A DNA stretch of 64,000 nt from Pseudomonas asgharzadehiana (GCF_019139815.1 NZ_CP077079.1:2418001-2482000); one strand, 5' to 3'. Positions 17,814 through 26,485 are shown, numbered from the stretch's first letter. Numbers and translations are program-made. Notes: generated from the letters alone by a model not told the origin.

Positions 17814-18431
17814 TCAAGCCGGGCGCGGCTCAACCTTCAGTCCGGGCAGGAGGGTGTCGCAGAAGAACATCGCGATGGATTCCGGAGAGCGCGGGCCACC
17901 GGGCTTGATCCACAGGTAGCTGTAGTGGTGTATGCCAAGGATAGCCTTCACGGCTAACGAGTCCGATGTGCAGAAGGTGCCTTCGCTCACACCGGCCTTG
18001 AGGATCTGCGACCAGAGCTTTTCATACTGGCGGTGCAGATCGAGCAACTCGGTCTGGCGCTCGCCAATGACCGAATACACTTCCCGGAAACACACCGTCA
18101 TTTCGGCCAGGTGGGTGACAATCGTGCGCATCACGATGGCCGAAAACTGGCGAAATTTATCTTCCGCGGGCAGATCGCTCTCGCACAGAGGCTTACCTTC
18201 GGCGATGAGCACCCGCAAATACCGACTCGTGATTTCGAACAGCAATTCTTCCTTGCTGCCAATGTGGTAATACAGCGCGCCTCGAGCCAGTCCAGTGGCT
18301 TTTTCCAACTCAGCCATGCCGGTCGCGTGAAAGCCGCGCGTCGAAAACAACTGCGCAGCAATCTTCAGTATCCGTTCCTTGGTGCTTGTTTCAGCAGGTT
18401 CGGCAGCGACGACGGTGTTCTTTCTTCCCAT
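17814..18431 (-). CDS. TetR-family transcriptional regulator
   Basis: 205 residues. A classic N-terminal TetR helix-turn-helix (residues about 15-62: RILKIAAQLFSTRGFHATGM, then LEKATGLARGALYYHIGSKEELL) precedes an all-helical ligand domain. The layout and the LARGALYYHIGSKEELL segment resemble KstR2/FadR-like repressors of fatty-acid or steroid CoA pathways, but the ligand cannot be assigned. Matching ACCGATCGGT palindromes lie both before soxC (17682) and in the promoter between this gene and the divergent DMT exporter (18535). It therefore probably represses itself, the exporter and soxC plus the cytochrome gene. Confidence 0.85.
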   Translation of the reverse strand: MGRKNTVVAAEPAETSTKERILKIAAQLFSTRGFHATGMAELEKATGLARGALYYHIGSKEELLFEITSRYLRVLIAEGKPLCESDLPAEDKFRQFSAIVMRTIVTHLAEMTVCFREVYSVIGERQTELLDLHRQYEKLWSQILKAGVSEGTFCTSDSLAVKAILGIHHYSYLWIKPGGPRSPESIAMFFCDTLLPGLKVEPRPA

Positions 18432-18532
18432 GGGTCAATTCCAACCGGTTGAGCGTCAATCATACCCATGCGTGCGCGCTGAAGGATACAGACGGGAGGA
18501 GCTCATCCCATAGTCGCAGGAAGATAGTTGTA

Positions 18533-18562
18533 TTGACCGATCGGTACAGAGGCGTCTATAAG
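18533..18562 (+). promoter_or_regulatory. sigma-70 promoter with embedded TetR operator
   Basis: TTGACC, an 18-base spacer and TATAAG form a good promoter reading toward the DMT exporter gene. The palindrome ACCGATCGGT (18536-18545) overlaps the -35 box and the spacer. The core is identical to that before soxC, so binding here would block initiation. Confidence 0.65.
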
Positions 18563-18593
18563 CCCACCGTAGTTGAACGTGTTTCAAAGGGCG

Positions 18594-18620
18594 CGGTGGC
18601 GTCGAGAGTTCTGAGAGCCT
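18594..18620. repeat. short imperfect repeat shared with 32574-32601
   Basis: CGGTGGCGTCGAGA is followed by CTGAGA and, after a short gap, ACC and AGGC. The same run of blocks occurs at 32574-32601, at the junction of the mmsA and soxC fragments. The match is about 80% over 27-28 bases with one gap. Its nature is unknown; it may be a relic of the event that copied soxC-flanking DNA. Confidence 0.35.
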
Positions 18621-18641
18621 ACCCAGGCATTGGGATCGACC

Positions 18642-19535
18642 ATGACAATGAGCAAACACTTCACTCGGGCGTTCAAATCGTCAGCATCGACAAGATTGAT
18701 AGCGATGACCTGTTTCGCCATGTTCGCCTTTGCCGCGAACTCGCTGCTGTGCCGCCTGGCGCTTAAACACACCGACATCGATGCCGCGAGTTTCAGTATT
18801 GTCCGGCTGGCCAGCGGGGCCGTGGTGTTATGGCTGATGTGTGCCTTGAGACGGTCCTCAACCACGATCAAAGGCAGTTGGAAGGGGGCCGCAGCTTTGT
18901 TCGTTTACGTTTTCGCTTTTTCCTTCGCGTACCGTCATTTGGAGACCGGGACGGGCGCGTTGCTGCTGTTTGGGGCGGTTCAGCTGAGTATGGTTCTGTA
19001 CGGCATGCTCAAAGGCGAGCGGATGCACACGCAGGCAATCGCTGGATTTGTATTGGCGCTTGCTGGCTTGGTCAGCCTGCTGCTTCCAGGCGCAGCCGCC
19101 CCTGACCCCGCTAGCGCGTTCACAATGCTGTTGTCGGGATTGGCATGGGGAGTTTATTCACTGCTTGGTAAAGGTGTCGGTGATCCTCTGGCGGTCACTG
19201 CCGGAAACTTCATCCGCTCCATTCCGCTGGTCCTGATGGCAAGCTTGCCGTTTCTGGCGGGGTTGCGTTGGGACCCGCTGGGGGTACTTTATGGTGTTCT
19301 TTCCGGAGCGCTGGCGTCAGGCGTCGGCTACGCGGCCTGGTACGTCGCGGTGCGTCATCTTGCCTCGTTTCAAGCAGCGACAGTGCAGTTGAGCGTACCC
19401 ATCCTGGCTTCGCTGGCTGGTATCGTTTTTCTGGGGGAAAGCCTGAGCATAAGGATGGTATTGGCATCCGTCGCTGTACTGGGTGGTGTTGCGTTGGTGC
19501 TGGGCGGCAAACATGGCAGCGCCACAGGCAGCTAG
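18642..19535 (+). CDS. EamA/DMT-superfamily transporter
   Basis: 297 residues with ten hydrophobic segments in two EamA repeats, about residues 15-140 and 150-285. Conserved DMT features include an ASFSIVRLASGAVVL segment and LIMASLPFLAGL-type helices. The protein ends in a short polar tail. The start at ATG 18642 is preferred to the TTG at 18630. DMT proteins export amino acids, drugs or metabolites across the inner membrane. It is divergent from the TetR gene and its promoter holds that regulator's operator, so it is probably an inducible exporter. Confidence 0.8.
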   Translation: MTMSKHFTRAFKSSASTRLIAMTCFAMFAFAANSLLCRLALKHTDIDAASFSIVRLASGAVVLWLMCALRRSSTTIKGSWKGAAALFVYVFAFSFAYRHLETGTGALLLFGAVQLSMVLYGMLKGERMHTQAIAGFVLALAGLVSLLLPGAAAPDPASAFTMLLSGLAWGVYSLLGKGVGDPLAVTAGNFIRSIPLVLMASLPFLAGLRWDPLGVLYGVLSGALASGVGYAAWYVAVRHLASFQAATVQLSVPILASLAGIVFLGESLSIRMVLASVAVLGGVALVLGGKHGSATGS

Positions 19536-19639
19536 AGGCTCAGATCTCTCAATCAGGTACGCCTGGGCCTGCCTGTATTTGTTCGCTCAGCCGCTCAAGG
19601 ACTAGACTGGTGCGGTCCAGTCATCAGGCCCGTCAGACT

Positions 19640-20440
19640 ATGCTCCTCGTCCCGCCAGATACCGTCGAACAGACAAAGCTCACCCTCGAGGTGGTGCTGC
19701 GCTATCACATGGCCTGGAAGCAGCGCGACCTGGAAGCGATACTAGCGCTCTATCACCCGCAAGTGCAGTACAACGATTTTTTCCAGAACCGCAGCATGGG
19801 CCTGAGAGAGCTGCGCGCTTACATCACCGGCACGTTGCCGCGCCATCCCGATGAGTATCTTGAGCACAATGACCGCATCCGCGCGGACGGCTGCACGGCA
19901 TTCATCCAGTACCAGACTGCTCTGAAGGGCAGTGGCGAGCGGGTGGTTTTTCGTACCAGCGAGGCGATCACGGTATGTGATGGTCTGATCCTGCGTGTAA
20001 ACGAATATGCGTCACTGGTGCGCGACGGCGAGCCGCACGCCGGGCGTTGCGCCCCCGCCATCAGTAAGCTAGGGCTCTCGGCGCGCCAGTTGAGCTTCAT
20101 GGCGCGAGACTTGGCCGATTACTTTACCCGCCAGCAGCCATTCCTGGACCCTGATCTGGATCTTGCACGGATCGCCAGCGCCACCGGGTACAGCCGTAAT
20201 CAGTTGTCTTACCTATTGAATCAAGTGCTGGGGCAAAGCTTCTATCGCTACGTGACTCAGGCTCGCTTGGCCTACCTCCTTGAACGCCTCGCCAGTTACG
20301 ACGAAAACGCACCCATCGATGCCCTCGCGGTGGCTGCCGGATTTAATTCCACCTCGGCGTTCTACAAGGCTTTCCGCAGTCATACCGGCTGCACACCTAA
20401 AGCCTGGTTGAAGGCCAATTGCGCGCGTACCCGCAGATAA
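19640..20440 (+). CDS. NTF2-like (SnoaL) domain fused to AraC-type regulator
   Basis: 266 residues from the ATG at 19640; a longer upstream frame lacks a start signal. Residues about 8-125 form an NTF2/SnoaL-like cone (YHMAWKQRDLEAILALYHPQ, then VQYNDFF, and EHNDRIRADGCTAFIQYQTA). Residues about 160-262 form an AraC double helix-turn-helix (DLARIASATGYSRNQLSYLL, and PIDALAVAAGFNSTSAFYKA followed by FRSHTGCTPKAW). The usual AraC cupin sensor is thus replaced by an NTF2-like domain that would bind a small hydrophobic or amine ligand. The gene stands directly before an amine-oxidase/cupin/PotF-like cluster and is its probable activator. Confidence 0.8.
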   Translation: MLLVPPDTVEQTKLTLEVVLRYHMAWKQRDLEAILALYHPQVQYNDFFQNRSMGLRELRAYITGTLPRHPDEYLEHNDRIRADGCTAFIQYQTALKGSGERVVFRTSEAITVCDGLILRVNEYASLVRDGEPHAGRCAPAISKLGLSARQLSFMARDLADYFTRQQPFLDPDLDLARIASATGYSRNQLSYLLNQVLGQSFYRYVTQARLAYLLERLASYDENAPIDALAVAAGFNSTSAFYKAFRSHTGCTPKAWLKANCARTRR

Positions 20441-20485
20441 CACAAGCCCCTTCGCTGCGCATTAAGCTCTGTCGGCAATCAACCG

Positions 20486-21922
20486 ATGGAGCAAATGATG
20501 GCTGGCTGGGGTGGTGTGAGTTTGTGGATGGAGCAAGTCGACGAGGCGCTGACGCCGCGTCCGGCGTTGCATCAGGATCTGCAAGCAGATGTGGTAATCA
20601 TCGGCGCGGGTTACAGCGGCCTTTGGACGGCCTATTACCTGAAACAGCAAGCACCGCACCTAAACATCGTCATAGTTGAGGCACATATTGCCGGTTTCGG
20701 CGCCTCCGGCCGCAATGGCGGCTGGTTGATGGGTAATCTGCTAGGCGAAGACCGGCTCCTGGGGCCTTTGCCTGCCGTGCAACGTCATTCGGGGTATCAA
20801 CTGCTGCATGGGATCCCCGATGAGGTGGCGCGGGTGTGCCACATCGAAAGCATCGATTGCGATCTGCGTAAAGGTGGCGTGCTGTACTGCGCTGCGCGGT
20901 ATCCCGAGCAAGAACGGCGCATGCGCGAACAACTCGCTGCCGCCCGTGCGCAAGGCCTGGGTGAAGACGACTATCGCTGGTTGAGTCCTCAGGCCCTGCG
21001 CGAACAATTAAATGTGGCCCAGGCGTACGGCGCGCTGTATTCACCCCACTGCGCGACCATTCAACCTGCCCGGTTGGTAAGGGGGCTAGCCGAAGTCGTG
21101 GGACGCATGGGGGTGCGCATTTTCGAGCAAAGCACTGTGCTCGACTGGAAGGCAGGCCAAGTTCGAACCGAGCACGGTCGCGTGAGCGCCGACTGGGTGG
21201 TCCCGGCGGTCGAGGGGTATGCCAGCGCCTTGCCCCCGTTGAACAAATATCAACTGGCCGCGCAGAGCCTGATCGTTGCGACTGAGCCGCTCCCGGCCGA
21301 TGTATGGGCCGAAATTGGACTCAGTCGTGGTCAGGCTTTCAGCGAAAACAGTCGCCAAGTCACCTACGGTCAGCGCAGCCGCGATGACCGCTTGGTGTTT
21401 GGTGCCCGCGGTGGCTATCGCTTTGGAGGTCGCCTGCGCAGTGACTTCAACCTCAGTCTGGCCGAACGTGAGTTGCGTCAGTACCTGTTTAGCGAGCTAT
21501 TTCCTATTTTGCGCAATGTTCGCCTGACTCATGCCTGGGGCGGGAATCTGGGCGTCGCCCGGAGCTTTCACCCGCACATGCTGGCCGACCGCCGCCAGAA
21601 GATCGCACTCGCCGGCGGTTATGGCGGCGAAGGTGTAGGCGCCAGCAACCTGGGTGGCCGCACCGTGGCCGCACTGATTCTTGGTCAGGACAATGAACTG
21701 ACCCGCCAGCCTTGGGTGTTGGCCGACCGTCCGCTGGCCTCGTTGCCACGCTGGGAGCCAGAGCCCCTGCGCTGGCTGGGTTACAACGCCATTATCCAGA
21801 GCTTTGTTCATGAAGATCGGATATTGGCCAACCTCCATGCGCCGCGCTGGCGCCGCCAGATGGCTGAGGGTTTGGCTGGTTGCATGGAACGCCTGATGAA
21901 GTCCAAGGAGCCGTTCGCATGA
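20486..21922 (+). CDS. FAD-dependent amine oxidoreductase (DAO family, PuuB/OrdL-like)
   Basis: 478 residues. The N-terminal Rossmann dinucleotide motif DVVIIGAGYSGLWTAYYL is followed by GFGASGRNGGWLMG, the usual second FAD signature of gamma-glutamylputrescine oxidoreductases. The C-terminal FAD motif is ALAGGYGGEGVGASNLGGRT. These enzymes oxidatively deaminate amines or gamma-glutamylated polyamines to an aldehyde, H2O2 and ammonia in the cytoplasm. The stop overlaps the start of the cupin gene (ATGA), and a PotF-like binding protein gene follows, so polyamine or related amine catabolism is the best inference. ATGs at 20486, 20495 and 20498 are all possible. Confidence 0.82.
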   Translation: MEQMMAGWGGVSLWMEQVDEALTPRPALHQDLQADVVIIGAGYSGLWTAYYLKQQAPHLNIVIVEAHIAGFGASGRNGGWLMGNLLGEDRLLGPLPAVQRHSGYQLLHGIPDEVARVCHIESIDCDLRKGGVLYCAARYPEQERRMREQLAAARAQGLGEDDYRWLSPQALREQLNVAQAYGALYSPHCATIQPARLVRGLAEVVGRMGVRIFEQSTVLDWKAGQVRTEHGRVSADWVVPAVEGYASALPPLNKYQLAAQSLIVATEPLPADVWAEIGLSRGQAFSENSRQVTYGQRSRDDRLVFGARGGYRFGGRLRSDFNLSLAERELRQYLFSELFPILRNVRLTHAWGGNLGVARSFHPHMLADRRQKIALAGGYGGEGVGASNLGGRTVAALILGQDNELTRQPWVLADRPLASLPRWEPEPLRWLGYNAIIQSFVHEDRILANLHAPRWRRQMAEGLAGCMERLMKSKEPFA

Positions 21923-22260
21923 AGATCGATCATTTCCGCGACACCACGCGCTTGTCTCTCGGGGAACCTAGCACTGTCGGTATACCGCTGGGTGAGCCGC
22001 TTTCACAGGTTGCCGCGATCAGCGTTAAGCGCGATGACGGCGTCGAGGCCGGCGTGTGGGAATGCACCCCTGGCCGCTGGCGGCGCCAGATTGTGCAGCA
22101 GGAGTTCTGCCATTTCATCCAGGGGCGCTGCACCTTCACCCCGGATGGCGGTGAGATCCTTCATATCCAGGCCGGCGACGCATTGATGTTGCCTGCGAAC
22201 ACCACGGGAGTCTGGGATATACAAGAAACCGTTCGCAAAAGCTACGTGCTGATTTTCTGA
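21919..22260 (+). CDS. small cupin protein (DUF861 / EutQ-like)
   Basis: 113 residues. The ATG at 21919 overlaps the stop of the amine oxidase gene by 4 bases. The single cupin barrel shows EAGVWECTPGRWRRQ, a QQEFCHFIQGRCTFTPDGGE strand pair and a second motif AGDALMLPANTTGVWDI. Such (S)-ureidoglycine-aminohydrolase-like cupins often accompany amine oxidases in polyamine and ectoine gene sets; their reaction is usually not known. Co-translation with the oxidase suggests a role in the same pathway. Confidence 0.78.
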   Translation: MKIDHFRDTTRLSLGEPSTVGIPLGEPLSQVAAISVKRDDGVEAGVWECTPGRWRRQIVQQEFCHFIQGRCTFTPDGGEILHIQAGDALMLPANTTGVWDIQETVRKSYVLIF

Positions 22261-22304
22261 ACTGCCTTCATCCATAACGTAAAGAACAAAGGTTGAGGTC
22301 TCGT

Positions 22305-23378
22305 ATGTTGAAGTCGATCGTTCCGCTACTGTTGATCGCGTCCACCGCTCAGGCTGCAGACACCGTCAGGATCTACAACTGGAGCAGTTACATCGCCCCA
22401 GATACCCTGCAAAACTTTACCAGCCATACCGGGCACCCGACTCAGTATGACTTGTACGACAGCAATGAGGTCCTCGACGCCAAGCTGATGGCCGGCCATT
22501 CCGGGTATGACGTGGTGTTTCCCTCCAATCACTTCATGGCCCGGCAGATCAAGGCCGGCGCACTCAAACCGCTCGACCGCAGCAAACTCCCAAACTGGCA
22601 GAACCTCAACCCGACGCTGATGAAAGTTCTGGAGGCCAATGACCCCGGCAACCGATACGGTTTCCCTTACCTGTGGGGCAGCACAGGCATTGGCTACAAC
22701 GTCGCCAAGGTCAAGGCGGTCCTGGGCGATGTGCCGATAGATTCATGGGACATCGTCTTCAAGCCGGAGAATATGAAGAAACTCGCCCGATGCGGCGTAG
22801 CCATGCTCGACAATGGCCCTGAGATCCTTCCCATCGCCTTGAACTACCTGGGGCTTGCACACCACAGCAAGGACAAGGCCGACTACGAGAAGGCCCAGGC
22901 CCTGCTGCTCAAAGTGCGGCCCTATGTGAATTACTTCCATAACTCCAAGTACACCAGCGATCTTGCAACGGGCGATGTGTGTCTGGTCGTGGGTTTTTCT
23001 GGCGACGTGATGCAGGCGGCAGCAAGAGCCAATGAGGCCGGGAACGGCCAGCAGATTGCTTACGCCATTCCCAAGGAAGGCTCACCGATGTGGTTCGACA
23101 TGGTCGCCATGCCTGCCGATGCTCCGAATGAAGCGGCCGGTTACGCGTTTCTGAACTACCTGCTGGAACCCAACGTCATGGCTGACATCAGCAACCACGT
23201 GCACTATGCCAACGGCAACGCTGCCGCTGAGGGCATGGTCGACCAGGCTATTCTCAACGACCCGATGGTGTACCCGCCTGAAAGCGTGATGAAGAAACTC
23301 TTCGTGCTGGAAGCGATGCCGCTAGAGACCGACCGGCTGCGCACGCGTATCTGGAGTCGGGTTAAAAACGGGCAATGA
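22305..23378 (+). CDS. PotF/PotD-like polyamine-binding periplasmic protein
   Basis: 357 residues. The signal peptide ends at STAQA and is followed by the family start DTVRIYNWSSYIAPDTLQNF. Further PotF-type motifs are YDSNEVLDAKLMAGHSGYDV, VFPSNHFMARQIKAG, YLWGSTGIGYN and GYAFLNYLLEP. The ATG at 22305 follows a GAGG 7 bases upstream; earlier in-frame codons are unlikely. The family delivers putrescine or spermidine to an ABC importer, but no permease or ATPase genes follow. The protein would therefore have to use a transporter encoded elsewhere or act as a sensor component. It belongs to the amine oxidase/cupin transcription unit. Confidence 0.82.
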   Translation: MLKSIVPLLLIASTAQAADTVRIYNWSSYIAPDTLQNFTSHTGHPTQYDLYDSNEVLDAKLMAGHSGYDVVFPSNHFMARQIKAGALKPLDRSKLPNWQNLNPTLMKVLEANDPGNRYGFPYLWGSTGIGYNVAKVKAVLGDVPIDSWDIVFKPENMKKLARCGVAMLDNGPEILPIALNYLGLAHHSKDKADYEKAQALLLKVRPYVNYFHNSKYTSDLATGDVCLVVGFSGDVMQAAARANEAGNGQQIAYAIPKEGSPMWFDMVAMPADAPNEAAGYAFLNYLLEPNVMADISNHVHYANGNAAAEGMVDQAILNDPMVYPPESVMKKLFVLEAMPLETDRLRTRIWSRVKNGQ

Positions 23379-23385
23379 AGTCAAT

Positions 23386-23418
23386 CGCCGGTGATGCGGG
23401 TAACCCGGATCATCGGCG
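23386..23418 (+). terminator. hairpin after the amine-utilisation cluster
   Basis: CGCCGGTGATGCGGGT and ACCCGGATCATCGGCG form a 16-bp arm pair with two mismatches, 8 bases after the PotF-like stop. There is no T-run, so it could be a Rho-dependent or mRNA-stabilising hairpin rather than a full terminator. Confidence 0.45.
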
Positions 23419-23572
23419 GCAGACCCCGTGCCTCATATCGATTTCAACTGGGAATCGGTCTAGTGTTATGCGAACCTCAAAGCGCTTGGATTTAATGGAT
23501 TGCCGCGACCGTCGCCTACCTCAGTGCTTCTCCATCAGACAGTAAAGCAATGATTGGTGAGTTGAAGTGTTT

Positions 23573-23746
23573 TCATCGTCCCTCGCTGAGTTGTTCTTCT
23601 AGGTTGCGCAGGAGCCTGCCTCGACTTTCATGGTCGAGCGCCGATCGATGCTGTCCGTGCGCAGTACCGCAAGCCAATAGATTAAACAAGAAGCATGCAT
23701 AGAGCATCCAGGCTATCAGCGAGTGGTCTGTCTGAGTTCGATCCAT
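23573..23746 (-). pseudogene. truncated DUF2946-like gene
   Basis: About 57 residues can be read (MDRTQTDHSLIAWMLYACFL, then FNLLACGTAHGQ). They align with the N-terminus of the DUF2946 protein at 15311 (MKLASREKSMIAWVLYFSIL, then FGSLLCAMGHGQ), but the reading stops where that protein's second half would begin. No receptor gene lies downstream. It is probably a third, decayed copy of the DUF2946 cassette. Confidence 0.5.
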
Positions 23747-23861
23747 GGCGATGACGTAAGCATCCGGCTTTCGAGCGTGCCACATACCCGAGTAATGACT
23801 TCGTGTTATTCCAGAACCTTTAATGTCTTCAGTACTAAAAATGCGGATCAGCGTATTGGAA

Positions 23862-24107
23862 CTATTTTTTCCAGTCTCTGTTTTCCAAGACGACTGACAC
23901 TGATAGGTTTCCGAAAGCAGCTTCTTGGATATGGTCGCTCCACCAGGCCATCATTGGGCGTTTGCGCTCGATGCAATCCGCTCGGTTATAGGCGCTGCGC
24001 ACCTCATCTTTATCGACGTGGGCGAGTGCAACTTCGATCAATTCAGGATCCCTCCTCTGCCAGTTCAGGATGGTGCTCGCCATAGGGCACATTCCATGGC
24101 TCAACAC
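23862..24107 (-). pseudogene. C-terminal fragment of a P4-type tyrosine integrase
   Basis: The minus-strand frame encodes ELIEVALAHVDKDEVRSAYN followed by RADCIERKRPMMAWWSDHI. This is the C-terminal end of P4-type integrases, which normally read ...LAHxxKNxVRxAYNRAxYLxxRRxMMxxWADYL. The catalytic R-H-R-Y core upstream is lost; the frame is replaced by the start region of the LysR gene. It is a relic of a mobile element, in keeping with the island-like character of this half of the window. The rest of 23419-24116 shows no further gene. Confidence 0.7.
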
Positions 24108-24116
24108 GCTGGATGA

Positions 24117-25007
24117 ATGGCCATGTCACTACGCGCACTTCGAACACTTCTTGCCATTGCCCAATACGGTTCTTTCGTCAGGGCAGCAGACGCCGTGCAT
24201 CTCACCCAGTCCGCAGTCAGTCTTCATGTTCGGTCGTTAGAGGAGGATTTCAATGCACTCCTGTTTGACCGTTCACGGCGCTTGCCGGTTCTTACCTATG
24301 CGGGCCATATCGCCGTGGAGCGCGCGAGAGAAATTCTAAGTCTCTACGACGGCATCTCATCTGAAATCGGCGGTGATATCGAGTTACGCGGCAAGCTTCG
24401 AATCGGCGCCATCCAAACCGCGCTGGCAGGCCCGTTGCCACTCGCGCTTGCGGCATTACGCGCCGAGCATCCGCACCTGCGAATCACTGTTGCATCAGGA
24501 ATGTCCGCTGAGTTGGCCACGCGCGTAGAAGCGGGAGAGCTAGACGTGGCGATCACCACGGAACCGGTGAGGCCGCACCCTTACGGTCTGGTGAGCACGG
24601 TGCTTTACGAGGAGGGTTTCTGGATCGTTGCGCCAGTGTCGCACGCGCATGAGGACTTGCATCTTCTACTTAAAAGCCAACCTTTCATCCGCTTTGATCT
24701 CCGCGCTTGGGCAGGTCGGACAATTGAGCGAGAGCTTCGCAATATGCGACAGCGGGTGCAAACCAGCATGGAGCTTGATAGCCAGAATGCGATTATTCAG
24801 ATGGTATCAAACGGACTCGGCATATCAATAATTCCGCTCGCGCGGCATCAGGTTGAAAGCCTGACGAAGCTCGCTTGTGAGCCATTCGGCACGCCTCAGA
24901 AAACCAGGCGTGTGGTATTGCTGGAGCGCGAAGACCGTCCTCTTGGGCGATTAGCTACAGCGTTGGCACACGCCGTAATCGCGCATTCCCCATCCGATGA
25001 CCAATGA
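24117..25007 (+). CDS. LysR-type transcriptional regulator
   Basis: 296 residues. The N-terminal winged helix-turn-helix is ALRTLLAIAQYGSFVRAADA, then VHLTQSAVSLHVRSLEEDF (residues about 5-60). The substrate-binding domain follows from about residue 90 (GKLRIGAIQTALAGPLPLAL, then IQMVSNGLGISIIP). It sits 147 bases before an AEC transporter gene in the same direction and probably regulates it. The effector is unknown. The start at ATG 24117 is immediately downstream of an integrase remnant on the other strand. Confidence 0.87.
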   Translation: MAMSLRALRTLLAIAQYGSFVRAADAVHLTQSAVSLHVRSLEEDFNALLFDRSRRLPVLTYAGHIAVERAREILSLYDGISSEIGGDIELRGKLRIGAIQTALAGPLPLALAALRAEHPHLRITVASGMSAELATRVEAGELDVAITTEPVRPHPYGLVSTVLYEEGFWIVAPVSHAHEDLHLLLKSQPFIRFDLRAWAGRTIERELRNMRQRVQTSMELDSQNAIIQMVSNGLGISIIPLARHQVESLTKLACEPFGTPQKTRRVVLLEREDRPLGRLATALAHAVIAHSPSDDQ

Positions 25008-25154
25008 GAAATACTTGTTGGTTGCTAAACTTTAAATCGTTTTTATTTTAGGGACTGACTTCTTATCGTGGTGCCCACTCCGACGGTTCCTCGAGGCCAC
25101 GATGAGTAAATCGCGGGCTGTGAACGGTTGGTTCAAAAAAATCGAGACAAGTGC

Positions 25155-26081
25155 ATGACCCTCTCTCTGTTGATTGCCTTATTGCCCATCGCAATACTGA
25201 TCGTGCTGGGTGCATGGCTTAAGCGTCGTCAGTTTTTAGCAGATATTTTTTGGGCGCAGGCGGAACGCTTGGCGTATTACGTATTGCTGCCTTCACTTTT
25301 CTTTCACGGACTGGCGACCGCCAAGCTTGATGGGCTGCCCTTTCAAAGCATGGTCTCTGTGCTCATATTGTCGACTGTGGTGGTGGCGCTAATGCTGCTG
25401 GGAGCGCGAGCGCTAATCACTACGGACAATGCGGCGTTCACCTCGGTTTTTCAGGGTGGCATTCGTTTCAATAATTACGTGGGCGTGTCTGCAGCAGCCG
25501 GCTTGTTCGGTGCGCAAGGCATCGCCCTGGCAGCCGTCGCGAATGCGGCGATAGTGCCCACAGTGAACATCTTGTGTGTGATGGTTATCGCGAAGTATGG
25601 ATCGGGTGGCAGGATGCCTTTCAGCAAAGTTCTAAAGCAAATAGCTCTGAACCCGCTGGTACTGGCTTGCTTCGCAGGCGGATTGATACAGGCGTCAGGC
25701 TGGGGGTTACCCGTAGGTATCGAAGCGGTGCTCAAAGCCTTGGGGCAAGCGTCATTGCCGCTCGGTTTACTCTGCGTTGGTGCCGCGCTTGAGTTCGTGA
25801 GTTTACGACAATGGCTGCGCCCTGTCGGATATTCGTCGTTAGTAAAGTTTTTAATCATGCCGTTAGTCACGCTTTGCGCCTGCCATCTGTTTGGGCTAGA
25901 CGGAAAGGCCGCAATTGCAGCATTGCTATTCCAGGCACTGCCTACTGCATCATCCTCTTACATCATGGCAAGGCAGTTAGGGGGAGACGCGCCTCTCATG
26001 GCTGGAATCATCGCTTGCCAAACCATGTTGGCAGCCATAGCGCTCCCCGCCGTTGTTCTAATAATGTCCCAGTGGGTTTGA
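25155..26081 (+). CDS. AEC-family transporter (auxin efflux carrier type)
   Basis: 308 residues with ten hydrophobic segments. It shows typical AEC features: AERLAYYVLLPSLFFHGLAT near the N-terminus, RFNNYVGVSAAAGLFGAQG in the middle and LFQALPTASSSYIMARQLGG near the end. An upstream TTG at 25128 adds 9 unlikely residues. Bacterial AEC proteins move malonate, malate or other small carboxylates. It is probably controlled by the LysR regulator just upstream; the substrate is not identifiable. Confidence 0.82.
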   Translation: MTLSLLIALLPIAILIVLGAWLKRRQFLADIFWAQAERLAYYVLLPSLFFHGLATAKLDGLPFQSMVSVLILSTVVVALMLLGARALITTDNAAFTSVFQGGIRFNNYVGVSAAAGLFGAQGIALAAVANAAIVPTVNILCVMVIAKYGSGGRMPFSKVLKQIALNPLVLACFAGGLIQASGWGLPVGIEAVLKALGQASLPLGLLCVGAALEFVSLRQWLRPVGYSSLVKFLIMPLVTLCACHLFGLDGKAAIAALLFQALPTASSSYIMARQLGGDAPLMAGIIACQTMLAAIALPAVVLIMSQWV

Positions 26082-26252
26082 GCAAATATCGCAGTGCCGA
26101 CTAGTCCATGCATCGCTTTTGATCAAAAAATTCTGCGCGCCAAAGGTACCTAAGAAGTCTCTCATTTAGCGGGGGGCGGCGGATTATTTTGTCATTTTTT
26201 TCCTCTGGACCTTTTGCCTGGACGGACACATCGATCTATCTATGATCCGAGC

Positions 26253-26264
26253 GACCGATCGGGC
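26253..26264. promoter_or_regulatory. GACCGATCGG element resembling the TetR operator
   Basis: GACCGATCGGGC shares 10 of 12 bases with the palindrome before soxC. It stands about 300 bases upstream of the PQQ dehydrogenase start and 230 bases upstream of its sigma-54 promoter. It may be a third site for the TetR protein or a chance match; the second half-site has lost its final T. Confidence 0.3.
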
Positions 26265-26370
26265 AGTAAGCCTGTGTCAGCAAGGACCAGGGTATCGTCG
26301 CGTCGCTGTCTTAAGAGGGGCTGATGGAAAAAACCATGGCGATACATGCCGAGGTTAGGGCAAACAGAAG

Positions 26371-26417
26371 TGTGCCAGGAGTGACACAAATGCCCCGTAG
26401 GTGCGACAACTGTCGCA
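26371..26417 (+). promoter_or_regulatory. tandem upstream activator sites of the sigma-54 activator
   Basis: Two inverted repeats lie 30 bp apart centre to centre, about three helix turns. TGTGCCAGGAGTGACACA (26371-26388) has one arm mismatch. TGCGACAACTGTCGCA (26402-26417) is a perfect 7-2-7 palindrome. They lie about 75 bp before the -24 element of the sigma-54 promoter. The TGT...ACA pattern is that of sites bound by AcoR-type activators, and such an activator is encoded at 30313. Confidence 0.65.
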
Positions 26418-26485
26418 GGTTGACTCAGTTATCGATTCTGGTTGTAAGCCCGATACGACGTGGCTTACAGCTCTTTAGCGAGGAC

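Noticed and set aside
23386..23418. REP-type repeat
   Set aside because: No second copy was seen in the window, so it is treated as a single hairpin.
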